Below, piece after piece: positions 38,691 to 47,835 of a stretch of 64,000 nt of DNA; position 1 is the first letter of the stretch, and each line of letters starts with the position of its first letter. The stretch is from Thiotrichaceae bacterium. Lineage in GTDB: Bacteria; Pseudomonadota; Gammaproteobacteria; SZUA-140. The notes under the pieces were generated by a model. That model was not told the DNA's origin. It saw only the letters and a program-made list of their open reading frames with translations, and made no database searches. The stretch lies in assembly GCA_002401765.2 (NCBI GenBank), contig NVTY02000076.1, forward strand, positions 1-64,000, written 5' to 3'. Made by a program: the position numbers and the translations under genes.

Positions 38691-39863
38691 ATGTCTTCAC
38701 GAAAAAATAGTTCGTTATCGTTGGCTGACGCGGTTCCGTTTAATCGGCCGTGTATGATGGGTAACGAAATAAAGTATATGGCTGAATGCGTCAAGAGGGG
38801 GCATGCTTCTGGCGATGGCGTGTTTACCGAGCGATGCCAGGAGTTTATAGAAAACAACTTTCAGGCCTCTAAAGTTTTATTGACCACCTCATGTACGAGT
38901 GCACTAGAGATGGCAGCATTGCTCTGTGATGTTGATAGTTCGAGTGAGGTGATTCTTCCTTCGTATACGTTTGTATCAACCGCGAATGCATTTCTGTTAC
39001 GGGGTGCGCGCTTACGGTTTGTCGATATCTGCGAAGACACGCTAAATATCGATCCGAAACAAATTAAGGATGCTGTTACCGATAAAAGCAAGGTTATAGT
39101 TCCCGTGCATTATGCGGGTGTTGGTTGTGATATGGATGAAATTAATTTGATTGCTGATCAGCATGGGCTTGATGTGATCGAAGATGCAGCCCAGGGTGTT
39201 AACTCACAGTACAAAGGGCGTTCTTTGGGTACGATAGGGCGGTTGGGAACATTTAGTTTTCATGAAACAAAAAACTTCATCTGTGGTGAAGGCGGGGCGT
39301 TGCTGATAAATGATGAAGCGCTTATTGAAAAGGCGGAAATCATACGAGAGAAGGGGACAAACCGTAGTCAGTTCTTTCGCGGTGAGGTAGATAAGTATAC
39401 GTGGGTTGAGCTTGGTTCCTCCTTTTTGCCCTCTGATATATTAGCTGCATTTTTGTATGCGCAGCTGGAGAATATGGATAGGATTACTCGTCAGCGTGAG
39501 CATATCTATAATCTATACCTTGAACTCCTGGGGCCGCTGGCTGAACGTGGGATTTTACGGTTACCGATTATTCCTGAAGGACGCACTTCGAATTACCATA
39601 TGCTTTATATTATTACTGAGGACGCGCAAGTGCAGCAAGGTTTGCTAAAGCAGCTGAATGAAAGAGGGGTTAATGCTGTTTTTCACTATGTGCCACTTCA
39701 CACTTCGCCGATGGGAGAGAGCTTAGGTTACCGGAAAGGGATGTTGCCAGTTACTGAGGATTTGAGCGCTCGTTTGATCCGTCTTCCATTTTATTTTGAA
39801 CTAGATGATGGCAGTATTCACCGTATCGCAGGCGAGATTAATGCTTATTTCGATGGGGTTTAG
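38691..39863 (+). CDS. dTDP-4-amino-4,6-dideoxygalactose transaminase (WecE/RffA-type)
   Basis: A DegT/DnrJ/EryC1 PLP aminotransferase (390 residues) that closely follows E. coli WecE from PFNRP through GDGVFTERCQEF and SCTSALEMAALL. EDAAQGVNS has the PLP-ring Asp near 165, and SFHETKNF has the Schiff-base Lys194. FREKGTNRSQFFRGEVDKYTW is recognisable as its C-terminal signature in part (REKGTNRSQFFRG). WecE makes the 4-amino sugar (Fuc4N) of common antigen and some O-antigens. The dTDP-sugar genes are not adjacent. The next gene is a YfhO-like membrane protein that may consume the product. Confidence 0.88.
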   Translation: MSSRKNSSLSLADAVPFNRPCMMGNEIKYMAECVKRGHASGDGVFTERCQEFIENNFQASKVLLTTSCTSALEMAALLCDVDSSSEVILPSYTFVSTANAFLLRGARLRFVDICEDTLNIDPKQIKDAVTDKSKVIVPVHYAGVGCDMDEINLIADQHGLDVIEDAAQGVNSQYKGRSLGTIGRLGTFSFHETKNFICGEGGALLINDEALIEKAEIIREKGTNRSQFFRGEVDKYTWVELGSSFLPSDILAAFLYAQLENMDRITRQREHIYNLYLELLGPLAERGILRLPIIPEGRTSNYHMLYIITEDAQVQQGLLKQLNERGVNAVFHYVPLHTSPMGESLGYRKGMLPVTEDLSARLIRLPFYFELDDGSIHRIAGEINAYFDGV

Positions 39864-39924
39864 CATCGCGGTGAATCTGAGCTGACCAAGAGTTAGGTAA
39901 GGTGTAAGTGAGCGATGGCTAGTG

Positions 39925-42333
39925 ATGAATTCAAATATGACTAATTCTTCTGTGGAGCTGTCACATCGGCAGGGTTTAGTATTACTATTGATGTTAATAA
40001 CGTTGTTGTCATCAGTGGTTTATTGGGACTTTGTAACGTTTACTAATATTTTTTTATACAAAGATATTGGCAGTGATACGCTCAATGTATTTTATCCGAA
40101 ATATATTCATTTAGCTGATTACCTTCGCTCTGAAGGATGGCCAGGGTGGTCCTTCAGCCAGGGCATGGGGCAGAACATATTTCCTCATAGTATCGGAAAT
40201 CCATTTGAGTTGATTTTGTTTTTTATTGGCTCAGAACGCCTTGCGTATGGATTGGTTTATGTAGAGATCCTTAAAATATCTTTGGCAGGGATTTTCTTCT
40301 ACCTATATTTAAGGCTGTTGTCGATCGATGTTTTAACATCGGTGATGGGTGGGCTGTTGTATGCCTTTTCAGGCTTTATGATTTTAGGAGGTACCTGGTA
40401 TGTCTTTTCTGTAGAGGCATTCTATTTTGCTTTACTACTGTATGCATTTGAACGTTACCTCAAAGAGGGGGTATGGGTTTACTTTCCAATTGGCATAGCG
40501 TTAGTCCTAGCGGGTATTTCATTTAGCCTTTATATGTATACCTTGTTTCTCCTGCCATATGGTGCATTTCGTTATTACATGAGCTATGGCTGGCAACCAA
40601 AAAAGGCATTAATATTTGTATTTAAGCTGATTGGCCTGGCACTTGTGGGGGCCGGGATTAGCGCTGTGTTTCTATTTTCTAATGTGCAAGAGATGATGAA
40701 TAGTCCCCGAGTGTTAGGCGATGCATCATTTTTTGATAAATTAATGGGAAAGTCTCTATTCGGTTTTGAGGGGTTTGTTCATAACGTTACAGCAATGATG
40801 CGCCTGTTTTCAAATGACCTTCTTGGAACTGGAAGTGCTTTTCGTGGCTGGAATAATTATCTTGAGGCACCAATGTTTTACTGTGGATTGCTCGCATTGT
40901 TGTTAGCGCCACAAGTATTTGTGACGCTAGAGCGGAAAAATAAAGTCATCTATGCTTTGTTTGGACTGGTTTTTTTGGTGCCAATTATTATGCCATTTTT
41001 CCGTTACATTTTCTGGGCTTTTGCTGGGGATTATTACCGACTTTTTTCACTTTTTGTTTCATTTGTATTGATGTTTTTTTGCCTGCACGCGCTCAATCGA
41101 ATTTGTAAGGCTGGCCAAGTACATCTTCCTTTACTGCTTGTGACATTGCTGGCTCTTCTGGCGTTGCTATTTTATCCGTATGTGCCAGTCAGTGAAGAGA
41201 GCCTGGGCATTATTGATGGAACGATTCGCATGATGATTGTGGCCTTTCTATTCGTGTATGTCGGATTGTTGGTTATCATGAGGACAAGGCGGTTACGGAG
41301 TATTGCTCAGTGGGCGATGTTGTTTGTGGTTTGCGTAGAATTGGCGAGTTTTTCCTGGCAGACGGTGAATGATAGATCGGTTGTGAGTGCTGAAGAGTAT
41401 GAGGCGAGAGTTGGTTATAACGACAGTAGTGTTGAGGCAATCGCTTGGTTAAAGAAAAATGACCAAGGATTTTATCGTATTGAAAAGACATATCATTCGG
41501 GCTCAGCTATGCACTCCAGTCTTAATGATGCCAAGGTGCAAGGTTACTTTGGAACGAGTTCATACCATTCATTTAACCAGCTAAATTACATTAATTTCCT
41601 TAGTGTATTGGGTGTCATGGATGGTGGAAATGAAAGCGCAGCGCGCTGGGCATCTGGTTTGGTTAATAATATTTTCCTTATGAGCCTTTCTACAGTTAAG
41701 TATGTGTTAGTAAAAGATGATGCTGATGTACGGCGATATTTGCAGATTGGATATCGAGGTATTCGGAAGATAGGGAATGTGACAATTTTAATGAACCCAT
41801 TGTATTTACCTCTGGGTTTTACCTATGACACCTATATGGAGAAATCTGATTTCCTCTCGTTACCGGTATCACTAAAAAGAGTTGCTTTAATGAAGTCCGC
41901 TGTGATTGAGCAAGCTGATCCAAGCGTTAAATTGAAGTTGGGCTTGCTTGAGGGAAAAGAGATTTCATCAGCTTATTCTGCTGAGTCCTATCAGGCGGAT
42001 GTTGCGCAGCGACGCGCCTCATTTTTAAAGATTAGTGATTATAGCCATAAGCGCATAGCGGGAACGATCACATTGGTGAAGCCCCGGCTATTGTTTTTTA
42101 CTCTTCCTTTTGATAGTGGCTGGGCTGTAACCGTCAATGGGCATCCCGCTGATCTTAGGAAAGTTAACATCGGCTTTTCTGGTGTGATGTTGAACGCAGG
42201 TAAGAATGAAATTGAACTTACCTACACAGTGCCATATTTAATGATAGGTACTATTGTTTCGACAATATCATTGTTGGTTTTTATTTTATGCGCATGGAGA
42301 TTTAGACCTGTTATTTCTGCTCGCGCGGCATAA
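39925..42333 (+). CDS. YfhO-family membrane protein (GT-C-like)
   Basis: 802 residues with about 12-14 membrane helices followed by a periplasmic domain and a last helix (about 775-795). The early segment KDIGSDTLNVFYPKY and the FSQGMGQNIFP loop are typical of YfhO proteins, polyprenyl-phosphate-dependent GT-C glycosyltransferases that decorate cell-wall polymers in Gram-positives. The C-terminal soluble part ends in NGHPADLRKVNIGFSGV and a GKNEIELTY strand, also family-like. It is probably co-transcribed with the wecE-like gene (61-bp gap). It could transfer a 4-amino sugar, but that is inference. Confidence 0.78.
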   Translation: MNSNMTNSSVELSHRQGLVLLLMLITLLSSVVYWDFVTFTNIFLYKDIGSDTLNVFYPKYIHLADYLRSEGWPGWSFSQGMGQNIFPHSIGNPFELILFFIGSERLAYGLVYVEILKISLAGIFFYLYLRLLSIDVLTSVMGGLLYAFSGFMILGGTWYVFSVEAFYFALLLYAFERYLKEGVWVYFPIGIALVLAGISFSLYMYTLFLLPYGAFRYYMSYGWQPKKALIFVFKLIGLALVGAGISAVFLFSNVQEMMNSPRVLGDASFFDKLMGKSLFGFEGFVHNVTAMMRLFSNDLLGTGSAFRGWNNYLEAPMFYCGLLALLLAPQVFVTLERKNKVIYALFGLVFLVPIIMPFFRYIFWAFAGDYYRLFSLFVSFVLMFFCLHALNRICKAGQVHLPLLLVTLLALLALLFYPYVPVSEESLGIIDGTIRMMIVAFLFVYVGLLVIMRTRRLRSIAQWAMLFVVCVELASFSWQTVNDRSVVSAEEYEARVGYNDSSVEAIAWLKKNDQGFYRIEKTYHSGSAMHSSLNDAKVQGYFGTSSYHSFNQLNYINFLSVLGVMDGGNESAARWASGLVNNIFLMSLSTVKYVLVKDDADVRRYLQIGYRGIRKIGNVTILMNPLYLPLGFTYDTYMEKSDFLSLPVSLKRVALMKSAVIEQADPSVKLKLGLLEGKEISSAYSAESYQADVAQRRASFLKISDYSHKRIAGTITLVKPRLLFFTLPFDSGWAVTVNGHPADLRKVNIGFSGVMLNAGKNEIELTYTVPYLMIGTIVSTISLLVFILCAWRFRPVISARAA

Positions 42334-42451
42334 TAAATTCCGTAAAAATAGTACCTACGATTAGGTGGAGATGGCGTGTGATCTGGGTTCAGAGCGCTTG
42401 GGTATCCCTTCTCTACCTGCGATAATATGAAAGCTGGGATTTATTTCTAGT

Positions 42452-44476
42452 TCATTCCCCGCGGTTGAATCTTTTGATTTTATCTCTTTCCAGAATTAAA
42501 TTCCCTGTATTATCTCGTTTGCAGTGCCATCCTGTATTAACAAAATTTGTCGAAACAGTTTCTGTGATTAAGATGGGGCCTTCAATTGTGCGATCATTGT
42601 GCAGGCTGTTGCGTGAAATGATTTCGGTGCTGGTAACACTTCCGTTGATATAAACTAATGTAGTACTGTTTGAAGGGTTGTTGTTTAACGATGGCGATAA
42701 TTTCATCAATGGCATAGGCCCACGAAGACCAACGCGCACATTAACAAGCACTATCTCACAGTCGAGACGGTGGCCATAACGTGATTCATGTATTTGGTGG
42801 AAATGACTGATCGCGTCGCTAATCGAGTTCTTTGAGGTTTTCCACGGAATATTCAAAGTACTCGATTGCCCTTGATAGCAGAGGTCGAGTGATGCGCGGA
42901 TGGTGATGTCTATTTTATTTAATCCTTCCAATAATAACGCTTCGATGCCTTGTTTTTTTAATCGCTCAAGTGGTGCGGTTATCTGTGAGTCACTTAATGA
43001 GTGCAGTGGCTTATTGAGTGTGCGTGATAGCTGGCGTGCGCGTGGCACGGTGAGCATGCCGAGCGCTGAGAGTACGCCGCCATGGATCGGCACCAGTGCG
43101 CGTGTCATGCCGAGTTTTTCCGCGAGTGCGCAGACATGCAGCCCGCCTGCGCCACCAAATGAGACCAGGGTGAAGTCGCGTGGGTCATGCCCTTGCTGTA
43201 CTGAAATAACGCGCAGTGCCTGTGCCATGTGTTCGTTGGCGATTTCGATGATGCCCTGTGCGGTTGCCTCAATCGATAAATTTAAAGAGGAGGCGATTGT
43301 TTCAACTGCTGTCCGTGCGGCATCAATGTCTAACTGCATCTTGCCACCCAGAAATACGTCTGCCTGGAGTCGCCCCAATACCAGATTGGCATCGGTGACG
43401 GTGGCTGCTGTGCCGCCTTTTCCGTAGCAGGCGGGGCCGGGGTGTGCACCAGCGGATTCAGGGCCAACCTGTAGTAGTCCGCCCGCATCAAGGTAGGCGA
43501 TGGAGCCGCCACCGGCGCCGATGGTATGCATATCGACCATCGGCACTGCGACGGGGTAGCGGCCGATCTTGCCATTGTTGGTGAGGGTGAGCTCTTCATC
43601 GGGGCGACTGTTGAGCATTGCAACATCGGTGGAGGTGCCTCCCATGTCGAAGCTCAGTAGTTTTTGCTGGCCACTGGCGGCAGCGGTGTAACGTGCACCA
43701 GCGAGTCCACCGGCGGGGCCGGAGAGCAACATATTGACCGCTTCGTCCCCCGCGAGCGCAATATCAATCGTGCCGCCAGCGCTCTGCATCACGCTGATTT
43801 TGGCATGGGCCAGGCCGTCGCTGAGTCGTTGCAGGTACGCCTTTACCAGTGGCCCGACCCAGGCGTTGAGCCAGGTGGTGATGCCGCGTTCATATTCGCG
43901 GTATTCGGGTAGGATTTTTGATGAGCGTGAGACAAAGATGTTGTCAGAGATGATCGCTTCGATTGCCTTCTCGAAGCGATCATCGATAAATGAGAACAGC
44001 AGGTTGATCGCCACCGCCTCTGGTTTTAGCCGTTCGATCTCTTTTTTTAGCTGGGCCAGTTCTGCATTGCTCAAGCCTTCTACTACAGCGCCATCAGCCC
44101 CCAGTCGTCCACCTGTCTCAAGGCAGAGTTCACGAGGCACAGGTGGCGTGATTGGAGCGGGGTGCCATTCATAGAGGTGTTCACGGGTTTGTCGGCCAAT
44201 GGTCAACATGTCGCCCAGGCCAACATTGGTGATAAAAGCAGTACGTACACCTTTACCTTCGAGGACTGCATTGGTAGCGACGGTTGAACCGTGGACGATA
44301 TTGAGGGGCTCATCTAACAGGCCGAGTTCGGTGATGCCCTGGATGATCGCCTCTTCCGGTGCGTGTGCTGTGGATAGCACTTTATGGATGGTAAGCTGAT
44401 CACCATCAAGCAACACAAAATCGGTAAAGGTGCCGCCGGTATCGACGCCAAGCAGTTTGCGGGTCTGTTTCATCAT
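42452..44476 (-). CDS. hydantoinase/oxoprolinase family protein (HyuA type)
   Basis: An ATP-dependent hydantoinase / 5-oxoprolinase / acetone-carboxylase-beta type subunit (about 674 residues from 44476). It begins LLGVDTGGTFTDFVLLD (actin-like phosphate motif), has HGSTVATNAVLEGKG and PEYREYERG, and later SFDMGGTSTDVAML and SFGGAGGLHVCALAE. These proteins usually work with a HyuB partner of about 500-600 residues. None is adjacent: one neighbour converges (YfhO) and the other diverges (ABC ATPase). The partner must be elsewhere, or the protein acts alone. Substrate unknown. Confidence 0.85.
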   Translation of the reverse strand: MMKQTRKLLGVDTGGTFTDFVLLDGDQLTIHKVLSTAHAPEEAIIQGITELGLLDEPLNIVHGSTVATNAVLEGKGVRTAFITNVGLGDMLTIGRQTREHLYEWHPAPITPPVPRELCLETGGRLGADGAVVEGLSNAELAQLKKEIERLKPEAVAINLLFSFIDDRFEKAIEAIISDNIFVSRSSKILPEYREYERGITTWLNAWVGPLVKAYLQRLSDGLAHAKISVMQSAGGTIDIALAGDEAVNMLLSGPAGGLAGARYTAAASGQQKLLSFDMGGTSTDVAMLNSRPDEELTLTNNGKIGRYPVAVPMVDMHTIGAGGGSIAYLDAGGLLQVGPESAGAHPGPACYGKGGTAATVTDANLVLGRLQADVFLGGKMQLDIDAARTAVETIASSLNLSIEATAQGIIEIANEHMAQALRVISVQQGHDPRDFTLVSFGGAGGLHVCALAEKLGMTRALVPIHGGVLSALGMLTVPRARQLSRTLNKPLHSLSDSQITAPLERLKKQGIEALLLEGLNKIDITIRASLDLCYQGQSSTLNIPWKTSKNSISDAISHFHQIHESRYGHRLDCEIVLVNVRVGLRGPMPLMKLSPSLNNNPSNSTTLVYINGSVTSTEIISRNSLHNDRTIEGPILITETVSTNFVNTGWHCKRDNTGNLILERDKIKRFNRGE

Positions 44477-44558
44477 CTCTGTTTTTATTGTGTAGCTATA
44501 TTGCACTAATGGGGTATTCTATTTTGTACTGTTGTCTGCATGAAAGTACTATTAAGTG

Positions 44559-45554
44559 ATGAGTATGGATAGTCTAATCACCGTTGAAAACCTCTATCGT
44601 TATTATGGCGGCTTGTGTGCCGTGCATGACCTCTGTTTTGAGGTGCGGCGCGGTGAGGTGCTGGGTTTTTTGGGACCAAATGGCGCCGGCAAGTCGACCA
44701 CAATGCGCATCATCGGTGGCAACCTTGCGCCGAGTGCTGGGCGGGTGTTGATCAACGGCATCGATATTCTTGATCAGCCGATGTTGGCAAAGGCGGAACT
44801 CGGTTTCCTACCTGAAACGCCACCACTTTATCGTGACCTTACTGTTAATGAATACCTCGCCTATTGTGCGCGCATCAACCGTATTCCGCGTGCGCAGCAG
44901 CAGGCGGCAATTGACTCTGCCAAAGAGCGCTGCGGCCTGACAGCGGTGGGGCGCCGGCTGATTGCGAATCTTTCCAAAGGCTACCAGCAGCGGGTTGGCA
45001 TTGCGCAGGCGATCATTCATTCGCCATCGGTGGTGTTGTTGGATGAACCGACGGTGGGGTTAGATCCGATTCAGATTCGTGAGATCCGCACGTTGATCCG
45101 CGATGTTGCTAATGAGCATAGCGTGGTGCTCTCGACCCATATCCTGCCGGAGGTACAGTCGGTGTGTGATCGGGTGCAGATTATTAACCGTGGACGCCTG
45201 GTATTGAATGAGTCGATTGAGCAGATGCGTGAAAAGTTGCAGGCCACCTCATTACTGGTGGCGCTGCGCACGATGCCATCGATCAGCGAGCTGGAATCTA
45301 TTGCGGGTGTGGCGTCAGCCGAGTTGGTTGGTGATGGCCGTGTGCGGATTAATTACGCGGCAACGCTTGATCCTTCTGATGCCATTGTTGAACAGGCGGT
45401 GGCAAATGGCTGGGGCTTGTATGAATTGACCCCAGAGCGAATGACGTTGGAGCAGGTGTTTGTCGATATCACGAGTAGTGATGCCCTCGCTCATGGCGAG
45501 TCTGGTGCGTCAGGCAAACCAGCTGAGCAGGGCAGCGAAGGTGAGGCGGCATGA
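44559..45554 (+). CDS. ABC transporter ATP-binding protein (GldA/NatA-like)
   Basis: 331 residues. Walker A GPNGAGKST is at about 39-47, the signature is LSKGYQQRVGIAQA, Walker B is VVLLDEPTVGLDP, and the H-loop is STHILPEV. About 80 C-terminal residues beyond the ATPase core are common in the Gld type. The permease gene starts inside its stop codon (ATGA, 45551). Together with the GldG-like and DUF4340 proteins it forms the four-component system that is GldA-GldF-GldG in gliding Bacteroidetes and also occurs in non-gliding proteobacteria, where the substrate is unknown. Confidence 0.88.
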   Translation: MSMDSLITVENLYRYYGGLCAVHDLCFEVRRGEVLGFLGPNGAGKSTTMRIIGGNLAPSAGRVLINGIDILDQPMLAKAELGFLPETPPLYRDLTVNEYLAYCARINRIPRAQQQAAIDSAKERCGLTAVGRRLIANLSKGYQQRVGIAQAIIHSPSVVLLDEPTVGLDPIQIREIRTLIRDVANEHSVVLSTHILPEVQSVCDRVQIINRGRLVLNESIEQMREKLQATSLLVALRTMPSISELESIAGVASAELVGDGRVRINYAATLDPSDAIVEQAVANGWGLYELTPERMTLEQVFVDITSSDALAHGESGASGKPAEQGSEGEAA

Positions 45555-46309
45555 TCTTTACCATTGCAGGACGTGAGCTGCGAGGCTTGTTTTTGTCGCC
45601 ATTGGCCTGGTCGATCCTAGCGGTGGTACAGTTGATTTTGGCCTATATGTTTTTGGCGCAGATTGAACTCTTTATGCAGTTGCAACCGCGCCTGCCGACC
45701 CTGCCGGGGGCACCGGGTATTACTGAGATAGTGGCGGTGCCGTTGCTCGGCAATGCGGCGATGATTCTGTTGTTGATCGTGCCGTTGATTACCATGCGGC
45801 TGATTAGTGATGAGCGTCGTAACCAAACATTACCGCTGCTCTTTGCGGCGCCGATCTCGATGAGTGCTATTGTGCTGGGCAAATTTGTTGGGGTGATGAC
45901 CTTTCTGTTGATTATGTTACTGATGATTTTGATGATGCCATTGACCTTGCTGCTGGGCAGTTCGCTTGATTTTGGCTTGTTGGCGGCCGCCACACTGGGT
46001 TTGTTTCTGTTGTTGGCAAGCTTTGCTGCGGTGGGCTTGTTTATGTCGTCGCTAACCGCTCAGCCAACGATTGCGGCAGTGAGCACCTTTGGGGTATTGC
46101 TGCTGTTATGGATTCTGGATTGGGCCGGTAACAATGCGGGTGGCGGGAATGGCAGCGATGCACTGGCGTATCTATCCATTTTGCGCCATTACGAGGCGCT
46201 ATTGAAAGGTGTCTTTAATAGTGCAGATATCATCTATTATTTGTTATTTATCACGGTATTTTTAGTGTTGTCGATTCGTCGACTGGATGCAGAGCGGACA
46301 CAGTACTGA
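45551..46309 (+). CDS. ABC transporter permease (GldF-like, ABC-2 type)
   Basis: 252 residues with six membrane helices typical of ABC-2 permeases. It opens with IAGRELRGLFLSPLAWSI, has LLIVPLITMRLISDERRNQTL after helix 2, and ends with RRLDAERTQY. It overlaps the ATPase gene by 4 bp. The following 160 bp to the GldG-like gene are entirely occupied by a palindromic repeat, so transcription and translation of the downstream half of the operon pass through that element. Confidence 0.85.
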   Translation: MIFTIAGRELRGLFLSPLAWSILAVVQLILAYMFLAQIELFMQLQPRLPTLPGAPGITEIVAVPLLGNAAMILLLIVPLITMRLISDERRNQTLPLLFAAPISMSAIVLGKFVGVMTFLLIMLLMILMMPLTLLLGSSLDFGLLAAATLGLFLLLASFAAVGLFMSSLTAQPTIAAVSTFGVLLLLWILDWAGNNAGGGNGSDALAYLSILRHYEALLKGVFNSADIIYYLLFITVFLVLSIRRLDAERTQY

Positions 46310-46310
46310 T

Positions 46311-46469
46311 GGGCACCTCTATTAATTCATGAACGCGCAGCCTAAACGCCCAATCGGCTACATCGGCGTTGCAAATTTTGGCAATAGTCCTGCTATTACC
46401 TGCTATTTGCGCCTTGATGTAACGAATTCTGAATTCAATCTGCCACGCCCAGAATTAATAGAGGTGCCC
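46311..46469. repeat. 159-bp MITE-like element with perfect 18-bp terminal inverted repeats
   Basis: GGGCACCTCTATTAATTC at 46311-46328 is exactly inverted at 46452-46469. The interior is itself imperfectly palindromic (for example CTACATCGGCGTTGCAAAT against ATTTGCGCCTTGATGTA, with AATAG/CTATT at the centre), so the transcript would fold into one long hairpin. It begins 1 bp after the permease stop and ends 2 bp before the next start. Its right terminus supplies GAGG as Shine-Dalgarno for the GTG at 46472. There is no coding capacity, so it would depend on a transposase in trans. Confidence 0.82.
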
Positions 46470-46471
46470 TC

Positions 46472-47827
46472 GTGAAGGTGACGCTTAAATCCCGCCGTTT
46501 GATGTTGCTGCAGAACTTGTTGTTTGTGGCGCTGTTCCTGGCGGCCATTGGTTTGGCAGGTTGGTTAAGTACTCAGTATAACTATCATGCCGATTGGACT
46601 GAGAACGGGCGTAATACGCTATCGGAAACGAGTGTTGCGTTGTTGGCTGAAATGCCACAAGCGGTGGTGATTACCGTCTTTGTGCGCGAGACACCGATGT
46701 TGCGCAAACATATTAGTGAACTGGTGGCGCGCTATCAGCGTTATAAAACAGATATCGAGCTGAAATTTGTAAACCCCGATGCGGATCCGCAGCGCGTACG
46801 TGAGATGAATATCACCACCGAAGGTGAGATGGTGATTGCGTCTGGCGGACAGCAGGCGCGCACTCAACAGATTTCGGAAGAGGGGATCAGTAATGCGCTG
46901 CAAAGGGTGTTGCGTGGTGGTGAGCGCAAGATCGCTTTTCTACAGGGGCATGGTGAACGTGATTTTCTGGGTACTGCAACCTACGACCTTTCTACCTGGG
47001 CGCAGCAACTGCAGGCGAAGGGGGCGCAGCTTTACGGTTTGAACCTGGCCAGCGAGGCAGTGGTACCCGAGAACACCTCGCTGTTGGTGATTGCGGGGCC
47101 GCAGGCAGACCTGCTGCCGACTGAACTGGTGGCGATTCAGGGCTACCTTGATGGCGGCAGTAACCTATTGTGGCTGGCGGACCCCGGCAAGCTGTTTGGC
47201 TTGTCGGGTATTGGTAAGCAGATGGGGATTGAATTCCTCTCGGGCACGATTATCGATCCCAATGTCTCACAGGTGGGGATGCAGCTCTTTGGCACCGATG
47301 ACGCGCGTATGGTGCTGGTGGCAAGTTACGGTGCACATCCCGTGGTGAGCGATTTTAATTTCAATACCCTGTTCCCGATGGCGCGTGGCATTAAAATTGA
47401 TGGAATGGGTGAATGGCAGCCGACGATATTGTTGAAGACATTATCCAATGTTTGGGCAGAGAATGGTGAGATAGTCGGCAGTATCGGTTTTGATGCGGGT
47501 GATATTGCTGGGCCGCTCAATATTGGGGTGGCGCTCAGTCGTGAGGGTGATGATGTGCAGCAGCGCGTGGTGGTGATTGGCGATGGTGATTTTCTATCGA
47601 ACGGTTATCTCGGTGTTGGCGGTAACCTGCAGTTGGCGATGAATATCGCTAACTGGCTAGTGAATGATGACGCGTTGTTGTCGATCCCCGCAAAAAGCTC
47701 ATCTGATATTACGCTGGAGATGGATGGCTTTGAGCTGGCGATGGTGGGGTTGGCTTTTTTGGTGGTACTGCCTCTACTATTGCTGGGCAGCGGTTTTTTT
47801 ATCTGGTGGCGACGGCATCGTCGATGA
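46472..47827 (+). CDS. GldG-like ABC transport auxiliary membrane protein
   Basis: 451 residues. There is one N-terminal helix (about 13-31), a large periplasmic domain and one C-terminal helix (about 423-445). YNYHADWTENGRNTLSETSVALL and VITVFVRE are typical of the GldG/intracellular-gliding-like auxiliary family. GERKIAFLQGHGERD opens the second domain, and VVVIGDGDFLSNGYLG is near the end. The start is a GTG whose Shine-Dalgarno lies in the adjoining repeat element. It should act in the periplasm together with the upstream permease and ATPase. Confidence 0.83.
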   Translation: MKVTLKSRRLMLLQNLLFVALFLAAIGLAGWLSTQYNYHADWTENGRNTLSETSVALLAEMPQAVVITVFVRETPMLRKHISELVARYQRYKTDIELKFVNPDADPQRVREMNITTEGEMVIASGGQQARTQQISEEGISNALQRVLRGGERKIAFLQGHGERDFLGTATYDLSTWAQQLQAKGAQLYGLNLASEAVVPENTSLLVIAGPQADLLPTELVAIQGYLDGGSNLLWLADPGKLFGLSGIGKQMGIEFLSGTIIDPNVSQVGMQLFGTDDARMVLVASYGAHPVVSDFNFNTLFPMARGIKIDGMGEWQPTILLKTLSNVWAENGEIVGSIGFDAGDIAGPLNIGVALSREGDDVQQRVVVIGDGDFLSNGYLGVGGNLQLAMNIANWLVNDDALLSIPAKSSSDITLEMDGFELAMVGLAFLVVLPLLLLGSGFFIWWRRHRR

Positions 47828-47835
47828 GAATTTGA

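Noticed and set aside
46311-46469. Integron attC site
   Set aside because: No GTTRRRY core sites. The perfect 18-bp terminal repeats fit a MITE-like element better.
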